Source of the DNA: JBJSXJ01 sp044235425
GTDB taxonomy: Bacteria > Planctomycetota > Planctomycetia > Pirellulales > Pirellulaceae
DNA: 64,000 nt
Assembly (NCBI GenBank): GCA_044235425.1
Contig: JBIIHW010000009.1
Coordinates: 78,266-142,265, forward strand
Direction of reading: 5' to 3'
Part shown: positions 17,601 to 26,943 of the stretch, one piece after another
How positions within the stretch are numbered: position 1 is the first letter of the stretch
Layout of the letters: each line of letters starts with the position of its first letter
The notes under the pieces: generated by a model
The model's database searches: none
The model's input: only the letters and a program-made list of their open reading frames with translations
What the model was told of the DNA's origin: nothing
Translations under genes and position numbers: made by a program

Positions 17601-18617
17601 ATGTCGCCGAGCGTGTTTCACAGTTGTCTATACGAAGGAACGGTACGGCATCGTCGTTGGCGTGCGCCGGGCGTGGAGCGTAGTTCGGGGCGACCTGCCG
17701 ACGTCTTTCACTCGCTGCACTATCGGCTGTTTCTTGTCTATGTGGATTTAGCCGAGTTGCCGCAGTTGTTTGGTCGCCGGGGACTTTGGTCAATGCGCTG
17801 GCCGGCGGTCGCGTGGTTCCGTCGAGCGGACTATCTTGGACCCGCCACCGAGCCGCTGGACCAGTCCGTACGCCGATTGGTCAGTGAGCGATTGGGCCGG
17901 AAGCCGACGGGACCAATTCGGCTGCTCACCAGTTTTCGGTATGCCGGTTTTCGCATGAATCCGGTGAGTTTTTATTATTGTTTTGATGCGACGGGAGAGC
18001 GTTTGGAAACGCTGGTGGCGGAAGTGACGAACACTCCGTGGGACGAGCGTCATTACTACGTACTGGATTTACGGGTTGAGGCACGTGGCGAGGAGTTGCA
18101 TCCGCGCTGGTCGGCGCGCAACGACAAGGAATTTCACGTTTCGCCCTTCTTTGATATGGCGATGGAATATTACTGGCGTGTGACGTCCCCGAGCGACAAG
18201 TTGTTGGTTCACATTGAGAATCAAGCGGCCGACGGTAAGCCGTTCGATGCCACGTTGGTCGCGCGGCGCAAGCCGCTGACCCGCTGGAACAAGCTGCGCG
18301 TCCTCCTGCAATATCCGCTCCTCACCATGAAAGTAGCCGCCGGAATTTACTGGCATGCCCTGCGCTTATGGCTCAAGGGAGTTCCCTATGTGCCGCATCC
18401 AGGGGCCGTTGGATCGGTACGCACCGCCAATTCCCGGGAGCCCGAAACGGGGGCCGTTCCCTCGAAACCTTTGTCGGCAGAAAATTTTTGTGATAAAAAA
18501 CTGCCGATTGATCAAGATAGTAGGTCGCCGCGGGCGATTGAGACGTCGCGCAGCGCGACTGATTCCCTTTCTCCTAATCTGTCCGTAACGGGTTCGATCC
18601 CCGAGGTTTATCGATGA
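17601..18617 (+). CDS. DUF1365 family protein
   Basis: 338 aa. Core motifs of DUF1365 are visible: FHSLHYRLFLVYVDLAEL, then IRLLTSFRYAGFRMNPVSFYYCFD, then EVTNTPWDERHYYVLD and KEFHVSPFFDMAMEYYW. The last roughly 65 residues (after YVPHPG) are low-complexity and rich in Ser, Arg and Pro, longer than I would expect and probably disordered. The gene lies between the FAD oxidoreductase (99 bp upstream) and the Cfa-like methyltransferase, whose ATG overlaps this stop (ATGA), a strong sign of coupling. Function in the family is unknown; context points to modification of membrane lipid acyl chains. Confidence 0.88.
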   Translation: MSPSVFHSCLYEGTVRHRRWRAPGVERSSGRPADVFHSLHYRLFLVYVDLAELPQLFGRRGLWSMRWPAVAWFRRADYLGPATEPLDQSVRRLVSERLGRKPTGPIRLLTSFRYAGFRMNPVSFYYCFDATGERLETLVAEVTNTPWDERHYYVLDLRVEARGEELHPRWSARNDKEFHVSPFFDMAMEYYWRVTSPSDKLLVHIENQAADGKPFDATLVARRKPLTRWNKLRVLLQYPLLTMKVAAGIYWHALRLWLKGVPYVPHPGAVGSVRTANSREPETGAVPSKPLSAENFCDKKLPIDQDSRSPRAIETSRSATDSLSPNLSVTGSIPEVYR

Positions 18618-19924
18618 GTAGTGTGGCAACGATGAGTGGTAGCGCGGGCAGCGCGCTGGGATTTTTTGATCGCACAGCGAAGCAAATGATCACGGGGCAA
18701 TTGAGCGATTTGAAAGAGGGGCAACTGCAGATCATTGATGCGTCTGGGACGACGATGTTCGGGCAGCCCGCTGATTTGCTGGCCACGATGCGAGTGCGGG
18801 AGCCGCGGTTCTTTCGTCACGCGGTGCTGGGGGGAACGCTGTCGGTCGCCGAATCCTACTTGAATGGTGATTGGGACTGTGATGACCTCACCGCACTCTT
18901 CCGGCTCTTCGTCCGCAACATGAATGCGGCAGATCAGATTGATCGGGGAGTGTCCCGAGTGGCGCAGTGGAGTCATCGGCTGTATCACTGGTGGCACGCC
19001 AACAGCAAGCAGGGAAGTCGGAAGAATATCGAAGCACACTACGACCTTGGTAATGACTTCTTTCGCTTGTGGCTCGACGACACGATGGCCTATTCTTCGG
19101 GAGTCTTTGGTCATGCCGACGCGTCGCTTCAGGAGGCCTCGGTTGAAAAGTTCGATCGAGTCTGTCGTAAGCTGGAGCTCACACCTAAAGATCATCTTTT
19201 GGAAATTGGCACGGGCTGGGGGGGCATGGCCCTGCACGCAGCGGGGCAGTATGGCTGTCACGTGACGACCACCACAATCTCGCAGCGGCAACTGGAATAT
19301 GCCCGTGAACGCGTGGAAATGGCGGGCTTGCAGCATTTAATCTCGCTGCGACAAGATGACTATCGCGACCTCACGGGGCAATATGACCATTTAGTGTCGA
19401 TTGAAATGATCGAGGCAGTCGGGCACCGGTATCTCGATGATTATTTTCGTCAGTGTGGTCGTTTGCTGCGACCGACAGGCTCGTTTGTGCTGCAGGCGAT
19501 CGTGATGCCGGAGCGTGTGCATGGCACTTATTTGAAATGTGTGGACTTCATTCAGCGCTACGTCTTTCCGGGTGGCTGTTTGCCCTCGGTGGCCTCAATC
19601 TTGGGAGCGGTTGGACGGACGACCGATTTCCGCTTGGCGCACGTCGAGGATATGGCACCGCATTATTCCTGCACACTGAAGCTCTGGCGCGAGACGTTCG
19701 AGCAGCGTTTGGATTTAGTCCGTTCCCAGGGTTACTCCGAGCGTTTCATTCGGTTGTGGCGTTACTACTTGGCGTACTGCGAGGCCGTATTTGCGGAGCG
19801 GCATGTGGGAGTCGTGCAAATTCGACTGGATAAACCCAAATGTCGCCGCGATCCACTGGATTTTCAGTCGCGTGTTCAAGCCGGTACTGCCGCTCGCCTT
19901 GTTCCTGTTGGCGAACAGTTCTAG
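18614..19924 (+). CDS. Cyclopropane-fatty-acyl-phospholipid synthase family methyltransferase
   Basis: 436 aa, COG2230 type. An N-terminal domain (GQLQIIDASGTTMFGQPADL, then SVAESYLNGDWDCDDL) precedes the class I methyltransferase fold: HYDLGNDFFRLWLDDTMAYSSG, SAM-binding LEIGTGWGGMALHAA, VSIEMIEAVGHRYLDDYF and the C-terminal RLWRYYLAYCEAVFAERHVGVVQI. Family enzymes transfer a methylene or methyl group from SAM to the double bond of unsaturated phospholipid acyl chains at the inner membrane. It is translationally coupled to the DUF1365 gene. The product could be a cyclopropane or a methyl branch; sequence alone does not decide. Confidence 0.9.
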   Translation: MSSVATMSGSAGSALGFFDRTAKQMITGQLSDLKEGQLQIIDASGTTMFGQPADLLATMRVREPRFFRHAVLGGTLSVAESYLNGDWDCDDLTALFRLFVRNMNAADQIDRGVSRVAQWSHRLYHWWHANSKQGSRKNIEAHYDLGNDFFRLWLDDTMAYSSGVFGHADASLQEASVEKFDRVCRKLELTPKDHLLEIGTGWGGMALHAAGQYGCHVTTTTISQRQLEYARERVEMAGLQHLISLRQDDYRDLTGQYDHLVSIEMIEAVGHRYLDDYFRQCGRLLRPTGSFVLQAIVMPERVHGTYLKCVDFIQRYVFPGGCLPSVASILGAVGRTTDFRLAHVEDMAPHYSCTLKLWRETFEQRLDLVRSQGYSERFIRLWRYYLAYCEAVFAERHVGVVQIRLDKPKCRRDPLDFQSRVQAGTAARLVPVGEQF

Positions 19925-20130
19925 AATCGCTGCGGCGTGGTGGCTGATGGGAGCAGCGCGTGGCGATCGAGGAACGCGTTTTTTCCGATCCTTGCTGCCG
20001 GCTTGTTGATTGCTCCCCGGTCTCTGCGTTGTCGTGGCTGGCTATTTGATTGCCGGCGCGTTTTATTCGCCCGTTTTTTTTGCACCTTGATTGGCATCGA
20101 TCGTTCACTACGAGCCGATGTAGTTTTGCC

Positions 20131-22971
20131 ATGCCTCGTTATAATCCCGCCGTAATTGAACCGAAGTGGCAGCAGTTTTGGGAATCGCGAGCAACGTTTC
20201 GGGCACCGCGTTTGCCGACCGGCCCCAAGCTTTATGTGCTCGATATGTTCCCCTACCCGAGCGGCGATGGGTTACACGTAGGACATCCCGAAGGCTACAC
20301 GGCGACGGATATCGTCTGTCGGTTTGCCCGGATGCGTGGTCAAAGCGTGTTGCATCCGATGGGGTTTGATTCGTTTGGATTGCCGGCGGAAGAGCATGCA
20401 ATTAAGACGAACACTCCGCCTCGAGTGCAAACGGATAAAAACATCGCCAACTTCCGTCGGCAACTCAAGATGCTCGGTTTCAGTTACGACTGGGATCGCG
20501 AACTGGCGACGACTGACATGGAGTACGTGCGCTGGACTCAGTGGATCTTTTTGATTTTGTTCGATTCTTGGTTTGATGAGTCTGAGCAGCGTGGCCGTCC
20601 GATGGCGGAATTGCCGATTCCCACGGAAGTGCAGTCAGCGGGCGCGGATGCAGTGCGCCGCTATCAAGATGAGCGTCGACTGGCGTTTCAGACGGAGGCG
20701 CTGGTGAACTGGTGCCCGGCTTTGGGCACGGTGCTGGCCAATGAAGAGGTGATCGACGGCAAGAGCGAGCGTGGCAATCATCCCGTACAACGCTTGCCGC
20801 TTCGTCAGTGGATGCTGCGTATCACCTCGTACGCGGAACGTTTGGAGCGAGATCTGGAACTAGTTCAGTGGCCGGACAGCACGAAGAAGCTGCAGTCGGA
20901 CTGGATTGGTCGGAGCAGCGGTGCCGAGGTTGATTTCTTTTTGGGGCAGAGCGCGGAATTTTCGGCCTGGAAAGCGCAGCGCACGGCCAGCGGGTATCCG
21001 CGTTTGGCGGCCGACGATGTCCTGCGCATCTACACCACTCGCCCTGATACGCTCTATGGCGCGACCTATATGGTGATCGCGCCCGAACATCCGCTGGTGA
21101 GTCGTTTGACGACGAGCGATCAGCAGTCGGTGGTGGAAGCTTACTGCCGGAAGGCGGCCGGTAAAAGCGATCGCGAACGACAGGAGGATGCCAAGTCGAA
21201 AACGGGCGTCTTCACCGGTTCCTACGCGATCAATCCGGTAAACGGGCAGCCGATTCCAATCTGGATCGCCGACTACGTACTCATCAGCTACGGCACGGGT
21301 GCGATCATGGCGGTGCCCGCTCACGACACACGCGACTTTGAATTCGCTCGGCAATTTCAATTACCGATTATTCCGGTGGTCGATCCGGCCGGTCATGCGG
21401 GCGTGGATGTGGCGGCCGTGATGGCGGGCGAGGTCTGTTTTGCGGAAGTGGGGCGAGCGATCAATTCCGGTGCTTATGATGGTGTGACCACCGAGGAGCT
21501 CAAGCCGCGGATCACGGCCGATCTTGCGCAGCACGGCTTAGCGCGAGAGGCCGTCAACTACAAACTGCGCGACTGGCTCTTCAGTCGACAGCGATTTTGG
21601 GGGGAGCCGTTCCCGCTGCTTCATGAGTTGAACTCGGCGGGACAACCCACCGGTGTGGTGCGAGCGGTACCGGTTGAACAGCTTCCTGTGCGCTTGCCAG
21701 ACCTGGAAGATTACAAACCGCATGGGCGGCCCGAACCGCTGCTGGCCAAGGCCGATGACAGCTGGCTTTATCCGATCATTGATGGAGTGAAGTATCGCCG
21801 CGAGACGAATACGATGCCGCAATGGGCTGGCTCATGCTGGTATTATCTGCGGTTCATCGACCCGCGCAACAGTGGAGTGTTTGTTGATCGCGAACTGGAA
21901 CGAGCTTGGATGCCGATCGATCTGTACGTGGGTGGGGCTGAACATGCGGTGCTGCATCTGCTCTATGCTCGCTTCTGGCACAAGGTCCTGTTTGATCGAG
22001 GTTATGTCAGCACTCCGGAACCGTTCCGCAAACTGGTTCATCAAGGCATGATCCTGGGTGAGATTGAATTCACCGGGTATGAGTTGGCGGCGGGGACGGC
22101 GGTGAGTGCGGCGGAGGTGGGCGAGGATGAAAACGGATCACCAATCGTCAAACGCACGCGGGAAGCGGTAACCGCGGTCAAGCTACGGGCCGATCAGGTG
22201 GAGAAGCAGGGTGATCTGTTCGTCTGGAAAGGGCAGCCAACCCTACGCGTGGATAGTCGGGCTCACAAGATGTCTAAGAGTCGCGGCAACGTCGTGAATC
22301 CCGATGCGATTGTCGCCGAGTATGGAGCCGATTCTTTGCGGCTCTACGAAATGTTCATGGGACCACTGGAAGCGGTAAAGCCCTGGAGCATGTCGGGGGT
22401 GAGTGGAGTGCGTACGTTTCTTGATCGAGTCTGGCGACTGATCATGGAGGAGCGCGTCGAAGATTATCAGCTCAATGCTGCAGTGCAGGATGTCGAGCCG
22501 ACGTTGGAGCAGAATCGAGTGCTGCACCGAACGATTCAGGCGGTCACTCGTGACACGGCCAATCTGGAGTTCAACACGGCGATTGCCCGCATGATGGAGT
22601 TCGTAAATTTCTTTACGAAGGAAACCGTACGTCCTCGTTCCGTGCTGGAACGTTTTGTGCTCTTGATCGCACCTTACGCTCCTCACCTTGCGGAAGAGCT
22701 CTGGGAGGTTCTGGGGCATCGGGACACGCTGGCGTACGAACCTTGGCCGGTGGTGAACGAGGAGTATTTGCGCGAAGAGTCGGTGGAGGTGCCGGTGCAG
22801 ATTAGCGGGAAGGTACGAGCCAAAGTGAATGTACCAACCGACTGCTCGACCAGCGACTTGGAAGCGGCCGCGCGGGCTGAGCCGCGGATTGCTGAATTAC
22901 TGGCGGGTAAACAAATTGTGAAAGTAGTGGTCGTTCCCGGAAGACTGGTCAACTTCGTGGTCCGTGGATAG
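20131..22971 (+). CDS. leuS: Leucyl-tRNA synthetase
   Basis: 946 aa class I aminoacyl-tRNA synthetase charging tRNA-Leu in the cytoplasm. The start at 20131 gives the family N-terminus (MPRYNPAVIEPKWQQFW); an in-frame ATG at 20050 would add 27 unlikely residues. The HIGH site is H49-V-G-H52 in PYPSGDGLHVGHPEGY, and KMSKS is at about 713-717. The CP1 editing domain is intact (TTRPDTLYGATYMVIAPEHPL, GTGAIMAVPAHDTRDFEFA). The catalytic insert WAGSCWYYLRFIDPRN and the anticodon-binding C-terminus (SGKVRAKVNVPTDCS) are as expected. glgC starts 19 bp after the stop. Confidence 0.98.
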   Translation: MPRYNPAVIEPKWQQFWESRATFRAPRLPTGPKLYVLDMFPYPSGDGLHVGHPEGYTATDIVCRFARMRGQSVLHPMGFDSFGLPAEEHAIKTNTPPRVQTDKNIANFRRQLKMLGFSYDWDRELATTDMEYVRWTQWIFLILFDSWFDESEQRGRPMAELPIPTEVQSAGADAVRRYQDERRLAFQTEALVNWCPALGTVLANEEVIDGKSERGNHPVQRLPLRQWMLRITSYAERLERDLELVQWPDSTKKLQSDWIGRSSGAEVDFFLGQSAEFSAWKAQRTASGYPRLAADDVLRIYTTRPDTLYGATYMVIAPEHPLVSRLTTSDQQSVVEAYCRKAAGKSDRERQEDAKSKTGVFTGSYAINPVNGQPIPIWIADYVLISYGTGAIMAVPAHDTRDFEFARQFQLPIIPVVDPAGHAGVDVAAVMAGEVCFAEVGRAINSGAYDGVTTEELKPRITADLAQHGLAREAVNYKLRDWLFSRQRFWGEPFPLLHELNSAGQPTGVVRAVPVEQLPVRLPDLEDYKPHGRPEPLLAKADDSWLYPIIDGVKYRRETNTMPQWAGSCWYYLRFIDPRNSGVFVDRELERAWMPIDLYVGGAEHAVLHLLYARFWHKVLFDRGYVSTPEPFRKLVHQGMILGEIEFTGYELAAGTAVSAAEVGEDENGSPIVKRTREAVTAVKLRADQVEKQGDLFVWKGQPTLRVDSRAHKMSKSRGNVVNPDAIVAEYGADSLRLYEMFMGPLEAVKPWSMSGVSGVRTFLDRVWRLIMEERVEDYQLNAAVQDVEPTLEQNRVLHRTIQAVTRDTANLEFNTAIARMMEFVNFFTKETVRPRSVLERFVLLIAPYAPHLAEELWEVLGHRDTLAYEPWPVVNEEYLREESVEVPVQISGKVRAKVNVPTDCSTSDLEAAARAEPRIAELLAGKQIVKVVVVPGRLVNFVVRG

Positions 22972-22990
22972 GGACCGTTAGAAAGCGATC

Positions 22991-24289
22991 ATGCGCAACG
23001 TCATCTGTATCGTTCTAGGTGGTGGTCGAGGTACTCGTCTCTATCCGCTCACCAAATATCGTTCCAAGCCCGCGGTGCCACTCACCGCCAACTATCGACT
23101 GATCGACATTCCGCTTTCGAACTGCCTGAATAGCGGGCTCAACCATATCTATGTGCTCACCCAGTTTTTGTCAGTGAGTTTACATCGTCATATTCGGCAG
23201 ACCTATCGTTTCGATCATTTCAGCGGCGGCTTCGTCGAAATCCTTGCGGCCCAGCAGACAATGGATGAAGGTGCTACCGATTGGTATCAGGGCACCGCCG
23301 ATGCCGTCCGTAAGCAGCTGCGCTACATTCAGCAGCCAGGAGTTGAATATGTCTTGATTTTGTCGGGTGATCAGCTTTATCGCATGAACTATCGCGAGTT
23401 GCTGCAAACGCATCGTGATTCGAAGGCGGATGCGACCATTGCGGCGCTGCCCGTCACGCGGGAAGCGGCCCGGTCGTTCGGCATCATGCGGATCGATCAG
23501 GATGGGCGAGTGGTCGGATTTGTGGAGAAGCCGCAGACGGCTGATGATCTAAACCTCGTGCGCATGGAACCCGAGTGGATTGACGCTCGCGGAATCGATT
23601 CCCGCGGACGCGATTGCCTCGCCAATATGGGCGTCTATGTTTTTAATCGCGATGTGCTGGAAGAGTTACTGCTGAAGACCGATTATCGAGATTTCGGCAA
23701 GGAGATTTTTCCGACGGCAATTCGTTCCAAGCGAGTGCAAGTGCATCTGTTCGATGGTTACTGGGAAGATGTCGGTACGATCAAGTCGTACTATGATTCC
23801 AGCTTGAGTTTGGCCAGTGCGCGACCTCCATTTGATCTGGCTTCCGCAGAGGCGCCGATCTATTCACGTCCCGAGTTTTTACCACCAACGCAGATTCAGG
23901 GGGCGACGGTACGGCAAAGTTTGATCGCCGATGGTTGTCGCATCAGTGAAGGTGCCGTGATTGAAAATAGCATTATCGGACTGCGCTGTTTGATCGGTCC
24001 CAATGTGACCATTCGCGATTCGATTGTGTTGGGAGCGGATGCGTATGAATCCGAGGATGAACTGACAGCGGCACGCTCGCGCGGTTTACCCCCCATCGGC
24101 ATCGGTGAAGGCTCGCTGATTGTCGGCAGTATTCTCGACAAAAACTGCCGCGTGGGGCGGCGAGTGGAGATTGTGAATCGAGCGGGAACGGAGAATAGTG
24201 CGGGCGATGCGAATGATTGCCTGATTCGCGACGGCATCCCGATTGTGCTCAAAGATGCCGTTATTCCGGACGGTTGGAAATTGGCTTAA
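22991..24289 (+). CDS. glgC: Glucose-1-phosphate adenylyltransferase (ADP-glucose pyrophosphorylase)
   Basis: 432 aa enzyme making ADP-glucose from glucose-1-phosphate and ATP, the committed step of glycogen synthesis. Nucleotidyltransferase signature LGGGRGTRLYPLTKYRSKPAVPL at the N-terminus, then FVEILAAQQTMDEGATDWYQGTADAV and LSGDQLYRMNYRELLQTH, then FGIMRIDQDGRVVGFVEKPQ, and a left-handed beta-helix C-terminus (EGAVIENSIIGLRCLIGPNVTI). Length is typical (420-440 aa). No other glycogen gene is nearby. It follows leuS closely and ends in a hairpin that resembles a terminator. Confidence 0.96.
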   Translation: MRNVICIVLGGGRGTRLYPLTKYRSKPAVPLTANYRLIDIPLSNCLNSGLNHIYVLTQFLSVSLHRHIRQTYRFDHFSGGFVEILAAQQTMDEGATDWYQGTADAVRKQLRYIQQPGVEYVLILSGDQLYRMNYRELLQTHRDSKADATIAALPVTREAARSFGIMRIDQDGRVVGFVEKPQTADDLNLVRMEPEWIDARGIDSRGRDCLANMGVYVFNRDVLEELLLKTDYRDFGKEIFPTAIRSKRVQVHLFDGYWEDVGTIKSYYDSSLSLASARPPFDLASAEAPIYSRPEFLPPTQIQGATVRQSLIADGCRISEGAVIENSIIGLRCLIGPNVTIRDSIVLGADAYESEDELTAARSRGLPPIGIGEGSLIVGSILDKNCRVGRRVEIVNRAGTENSAGDANDCLIRDGIPIVLKDAVIPDGWKLA

Positions 24290-24321
24290 CGGGCCGATCG
24301 GTCGCCTCCAGGCCCGGTTTT
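24290..24321 (+). terminator. Probable terminator of glgC
   Basis: CGGGCC (24290-24295) pairs with GGCCCG (24311-24316), directly after the glgC stop, and is followed by GTTTT. The stem is short and the U-tract modest. Confidence 0.6.
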
Positions 24322-24332
24322 GCGAGCGGATT

Positions 24333-24378
24333 GCGATGAAGTTACGGGACCGTACGACTCCCGTTGGAACTTCATCGC
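24333..24378 (+). promoter_or_regulatory. Long hairpin ending one base before the start codon of the nuclease gene
   Basis: GCGATGAAGTT (24333-24343) pairs perfectly with AACTTCATCGC (24368-24378), and ACGGG (24344-24348) with CCCGT (24360-24364); a 3-nt bulge separates the two helices and the loop is 11 nt. The next base is the A of the ATG at 24379, so the folded RNA would bury the ribosome-binding region. Confidence 0.65.
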
Positions 24379-25299
24379 ATGATTATAAATATCCGCCCCA
24401 CTGTTGATCTTGCGTTTCGGTTAATGCTGGGAAGCCCCGAGCATCCCGCCATAACGCTTCATTTTTTGAATTCGGTCATAGTAAGCGAGTCGCCCATTCG
24501 GCAGGTGACAATTTTGAACCCGACTTTGGAAAAGGAAGTCGACGACGATAAGCTCGCGATCCTGGACATCAAGGCTCAAGATGAGACTGGACGAGTATTT
24601 AATATCGAAATGCAGACATCACTCGCAGGGAGCTTGCAGCGTCGCTTAATGTATTACGCCGCCAGGCTCTACAGCCAGCAACTGAAAGACGGGATGCCTT
24701 ATCGGCAGCTCTGTCCAACCATCAGTATTTGCGTGTTAAGTAAAACTCTGTTTCCGCAATTTCCCCACTTACATTTTGATTTTCGGATGCGGGAGCGATT
24801 CGCTCTTACCTTGATCGAGGATTTTCAGATTCATTTGATTGAGTTGCCGAAATCGACCACCACCGTGCATAATGTTCGTTCCTCGAATTCACTGCAACGA
24901 TGGGCGTTTTTTTTAGCACGAGCGCACGAGATTGATGCGGACGAGCTACGTCGATTGCTTCCGGAACCGGAATTTCACGAAGCCTTGGGAGTACTGGAGA
25001 TGATCACGCATACACCGGCCACCCGGGAACTGTACGAGGCCCGCCTCAAAGCCAAACTCGACGAAGAAGCCAGGCTCTACGATGCCCGAACAGAAGGATT
25101 GAGCCAGGGAATCAGCCAGGGAATCAGCCAGGGACGCTTGGAGGGGTTGTCCCAAGGTAAGTGGATTGGGAGAATCCAGACTTTGGAGGGGCTGTTGGGA
25201 TTGACGCTCACCGATCCTCGCGTTTTGGAATCCTGGAGCGAAACGGAACTGGCAACCAAAGCCCAAGAGCTCGAGCAACACTTTCGCACACGTCCGTAA
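24379..25299 (+). CDS. Rpn family recombination-promoting nuclease / PD-(D/E)XK transposase-like
   Basis: 306 aa from the ATG at 24379 (a TTG at 24364 would add five residues but lies inside a hairpin). The catalytic core is the PD-(D/E)XK pattern DIKAQDETGRVFNIEMQ preceded by the family start PTVDLAFRLMLGS. RRLMYYAARLYSQQLKDGMPYRQL and the ISICVLS strand follow, as in RpnA-E proteins, which are DNA endonucleases that promote RecA-independent recombination and which some databases label as transposases. The C-terminal part has QG-rich repeats (SQGISQGISQGRLEG) and a helical end. No terminal repeats of a mobile element were seen. Confidence 0.88.
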   Translation: MIINIRPTVDLAFRLMLGSPEHPAITLHFLNSVIVSESPIRQVTILNPTLEKEVDDDKLAILDIKAQDETGRVFNIEMQTSLAGSLQRRLMYYAARLYSQQLKDGMPYRQLCPTISICVLSKTLFPQFPHLHFDFRMRERFALTLIEDFQIHLIELPKSTTTVHNVRSSNSLQRWAFFLARAHEIDADELRRLLPEPEFHEALGVLEMITHTPATRELYEARLKAKLDEEARLYDARTEGLSQGISQGISQGRLEGLSQGKWIGRIQTLEGLLGLTLTDPRVLESWSETELATKAQELEQHFRTRP

Positions 25300-25442
25300 A
25301 AGTTGCTGGCGAGGTGCTTCTGCAGCCGCCTCGTGCGCAGAGCGATCCGAATGGCTCTATCCAGAGCTGCCTTGTGGTCGCTTGCTGAACGGCTCTGCGG
25401 TGTCTCCACCACCACAAAACTAGGAATCACCGCCAAACCACA

Positions 25443-26792
25443 TTACGAGCCGCTTAAATCGCTGCGGATTTCGGCACGGGCAGCTTGCAGTTGAGCGCGG
25501 ACGTCGGCCATCGTAAGGCCCGAGGCGAAGACGGTACAAATCGGGGCTCCTGCGGGGATCGATTCACCGGCGCGGGGGATGTCGGCTAGCGCTGGCCAAG
25601 CTCGACCTCGGATGCGATCGACCCAGCGATCACTGTTGGCTGCAGAAACCAGGAACGCCTCCTGGGCATAGACGACAAGTTTGCCGTGCAAGGTCGACGT
25701 GGCTCGAGCGAATGGTGTTCGTCGAGGGCTTTGAGCACAGGCGGCCTGATGTAAGAGAAACGCATTCTCTCCGGTCGCCCGTTCCAGGATCTCCACGGAT
25801 GCCGTCCAACGAGGATTGACTTCCAATACGAACACCTGAAACGTCGTGGCCCGATCGGATGAGTCGGAAGAGGCTTTGGAAACGACCAAGGAGGTGGCTA
25901 CGTCAGTGGGAGGACTGACCGACTTAATGATCAAGTCAACTCCAAAGATGCCGCTGAGCTGCCCCCAACGGGCGATCGTCTTGCCGATCCGTTCAATCTC
26001 TTTTTCCACGGCTGTGGGCAATGCGACAGGCCCTATGGAACCGGCGTAATCGAAGTTCGCTCGGGTCAGCAATTTAGCGGTGGCCGATTGACCGGTTGCG
26101 CAAGGCTCCTGTTCGGGCGATTCCTGTGTGAGCGATTCTTGCTGGGGCCAGTCACGACCGACGAACTGCTGGGTGACGCCCCAGAGTACCGCCTCACCAC
26201 CCGCCGCCAGAAACACGGCTCCATACGATTCGCCGGCGATATACTCCTGCCAGTAACAGAGCGATTCGGACTGTTCGTCGGCAGTCACCAATGCTCTTGA
26301 AGTCTGGCCATGATACCAGTGGATCTGCAGCCCACCGCCGGAACGTCGCGGCTTGCGCAACCACCGTAAGGCGTGAGAGGAATTCGCCGTGGTGGACGGT
26401 GAGGGTTCGATGTTGGCGAGTTCCGCGATGGTCCAGACGGTGTGGGGCACGGCGATCTGTTCGGCGCGGAGATGATTGAACAGCAACTTTGGATCGCGAA
26501 CGGCCATCAGGTTCTCTGGAGCAATTCCCAGTAGGTGATGTCGAGTGGAGATATCGGCAATGATTTGCGGGTGGTTTTCGAGTGCGCCGGTGTAGAGCCA
26601 GTCGCTGGCGGGGAATCGACGAGTGACTTCCGCAACCTGGGAGGGATATTTTTCGACGCCGACGATGGTGCCCGAGAAGGTCTCGAAATCGCGATCGCCA
26701 AAAGCATCGATCGCCAGCGGCAAATGACCCGCTCGGCTGACCGACTGCGCGGCAGCACGAGCGCTGCCACCAACAATTAACACAGTATTCAT
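25443..26792 (-). CDS. ATP-grasp enzyme, probably of C1-cofactor synthesis
   Basis: 449 aa. Begins VLIVGGSARAAAQSVSRAGH (pre-ATP-grasp domain), with a central ATP-grasp fold (SHALRWLRKPRRSGGG, then FVLEVNPRWTASVEIL, where E-x-N-P-R supplies Mg ligands). ATP-grasp enzymes ligate a carboxylate to an amine or thiol with ATP. It is divergent from fae across about 150 bp. Uncharacterised ATP-grasp proteins recur in H4MPT gene clusters of methylotrophs, and a related archaeal enzyme (MfnD) joins glutamate to tyramine in methanofuran synthesis; a similar ligase role is my inference. A long Gln/Glu/Ser-rich insert (about residues 225-245) is unusual. Confidence 0.75.
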   Translation of the reverse strand: MNTVLIVGGSARAAAQSVSRAGHLPLAIDAFGDRDFETFSGTIVGVEKYPSQVAEVTRRFPASDWLYTGALENHPQIIADISTRHHLLGIAPENLMAVRDPKLLFNHLRAEQIAVPHTVWTIAELANIEPSPSTTANSSHALRWLRKPRRSGGGLQIHWYHGQTSRALVTADEQSESLCYWQEYIAGESYGAVFLAAGGEAVLWGVTQQFVGRDWPQQESLTQESPEQEPCATGQSATAKLLTRANFDYAGSIGPVALPTAVEKEIERIGKTIARWGQLSGIFGVDLIIKSVSPPTDVATSLVVSKASSDSSDRATTFQVFVLEVNPRWTASVEILERATGENAFLLHQAACAQSPRRTPFARATSTLHGKLVVYAQEAFLVSAANSDRWVDRIRGRAWPALADIPRAGESIPAGAPICTVFASGLTMADVRAQLQAARAEIRSDLSGS

Positions 26793-26943
26793 GCTGGGGC
26801 TTTCGGTGCGGTTTCGAGTCGTGACGAAAAGTAAGTCAGGAAGTCAGGGATTGCATTCAAGAGGCACTACGTTTACTCTTTCCGGCTTGTCGAAATGGTT
26901 CCCAGATTACGTTTATCGGATCCGTCAAGAGGAGTATCCTGTC

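Noticed and set aside
18585..18612. GGGTTCGATCCCC, similar to a tRNA T-arm
   Set aside because: No acceptor, D or anticodon arms around it, and it falls in the coding tail of the DUF1365 gene.
19937..20155. Small plus-strand frame between the Cfa-like gene and leuS
   Set aside because: No ribosome site, no recognisable domain, and it overlaps the leuS start; likely chance.
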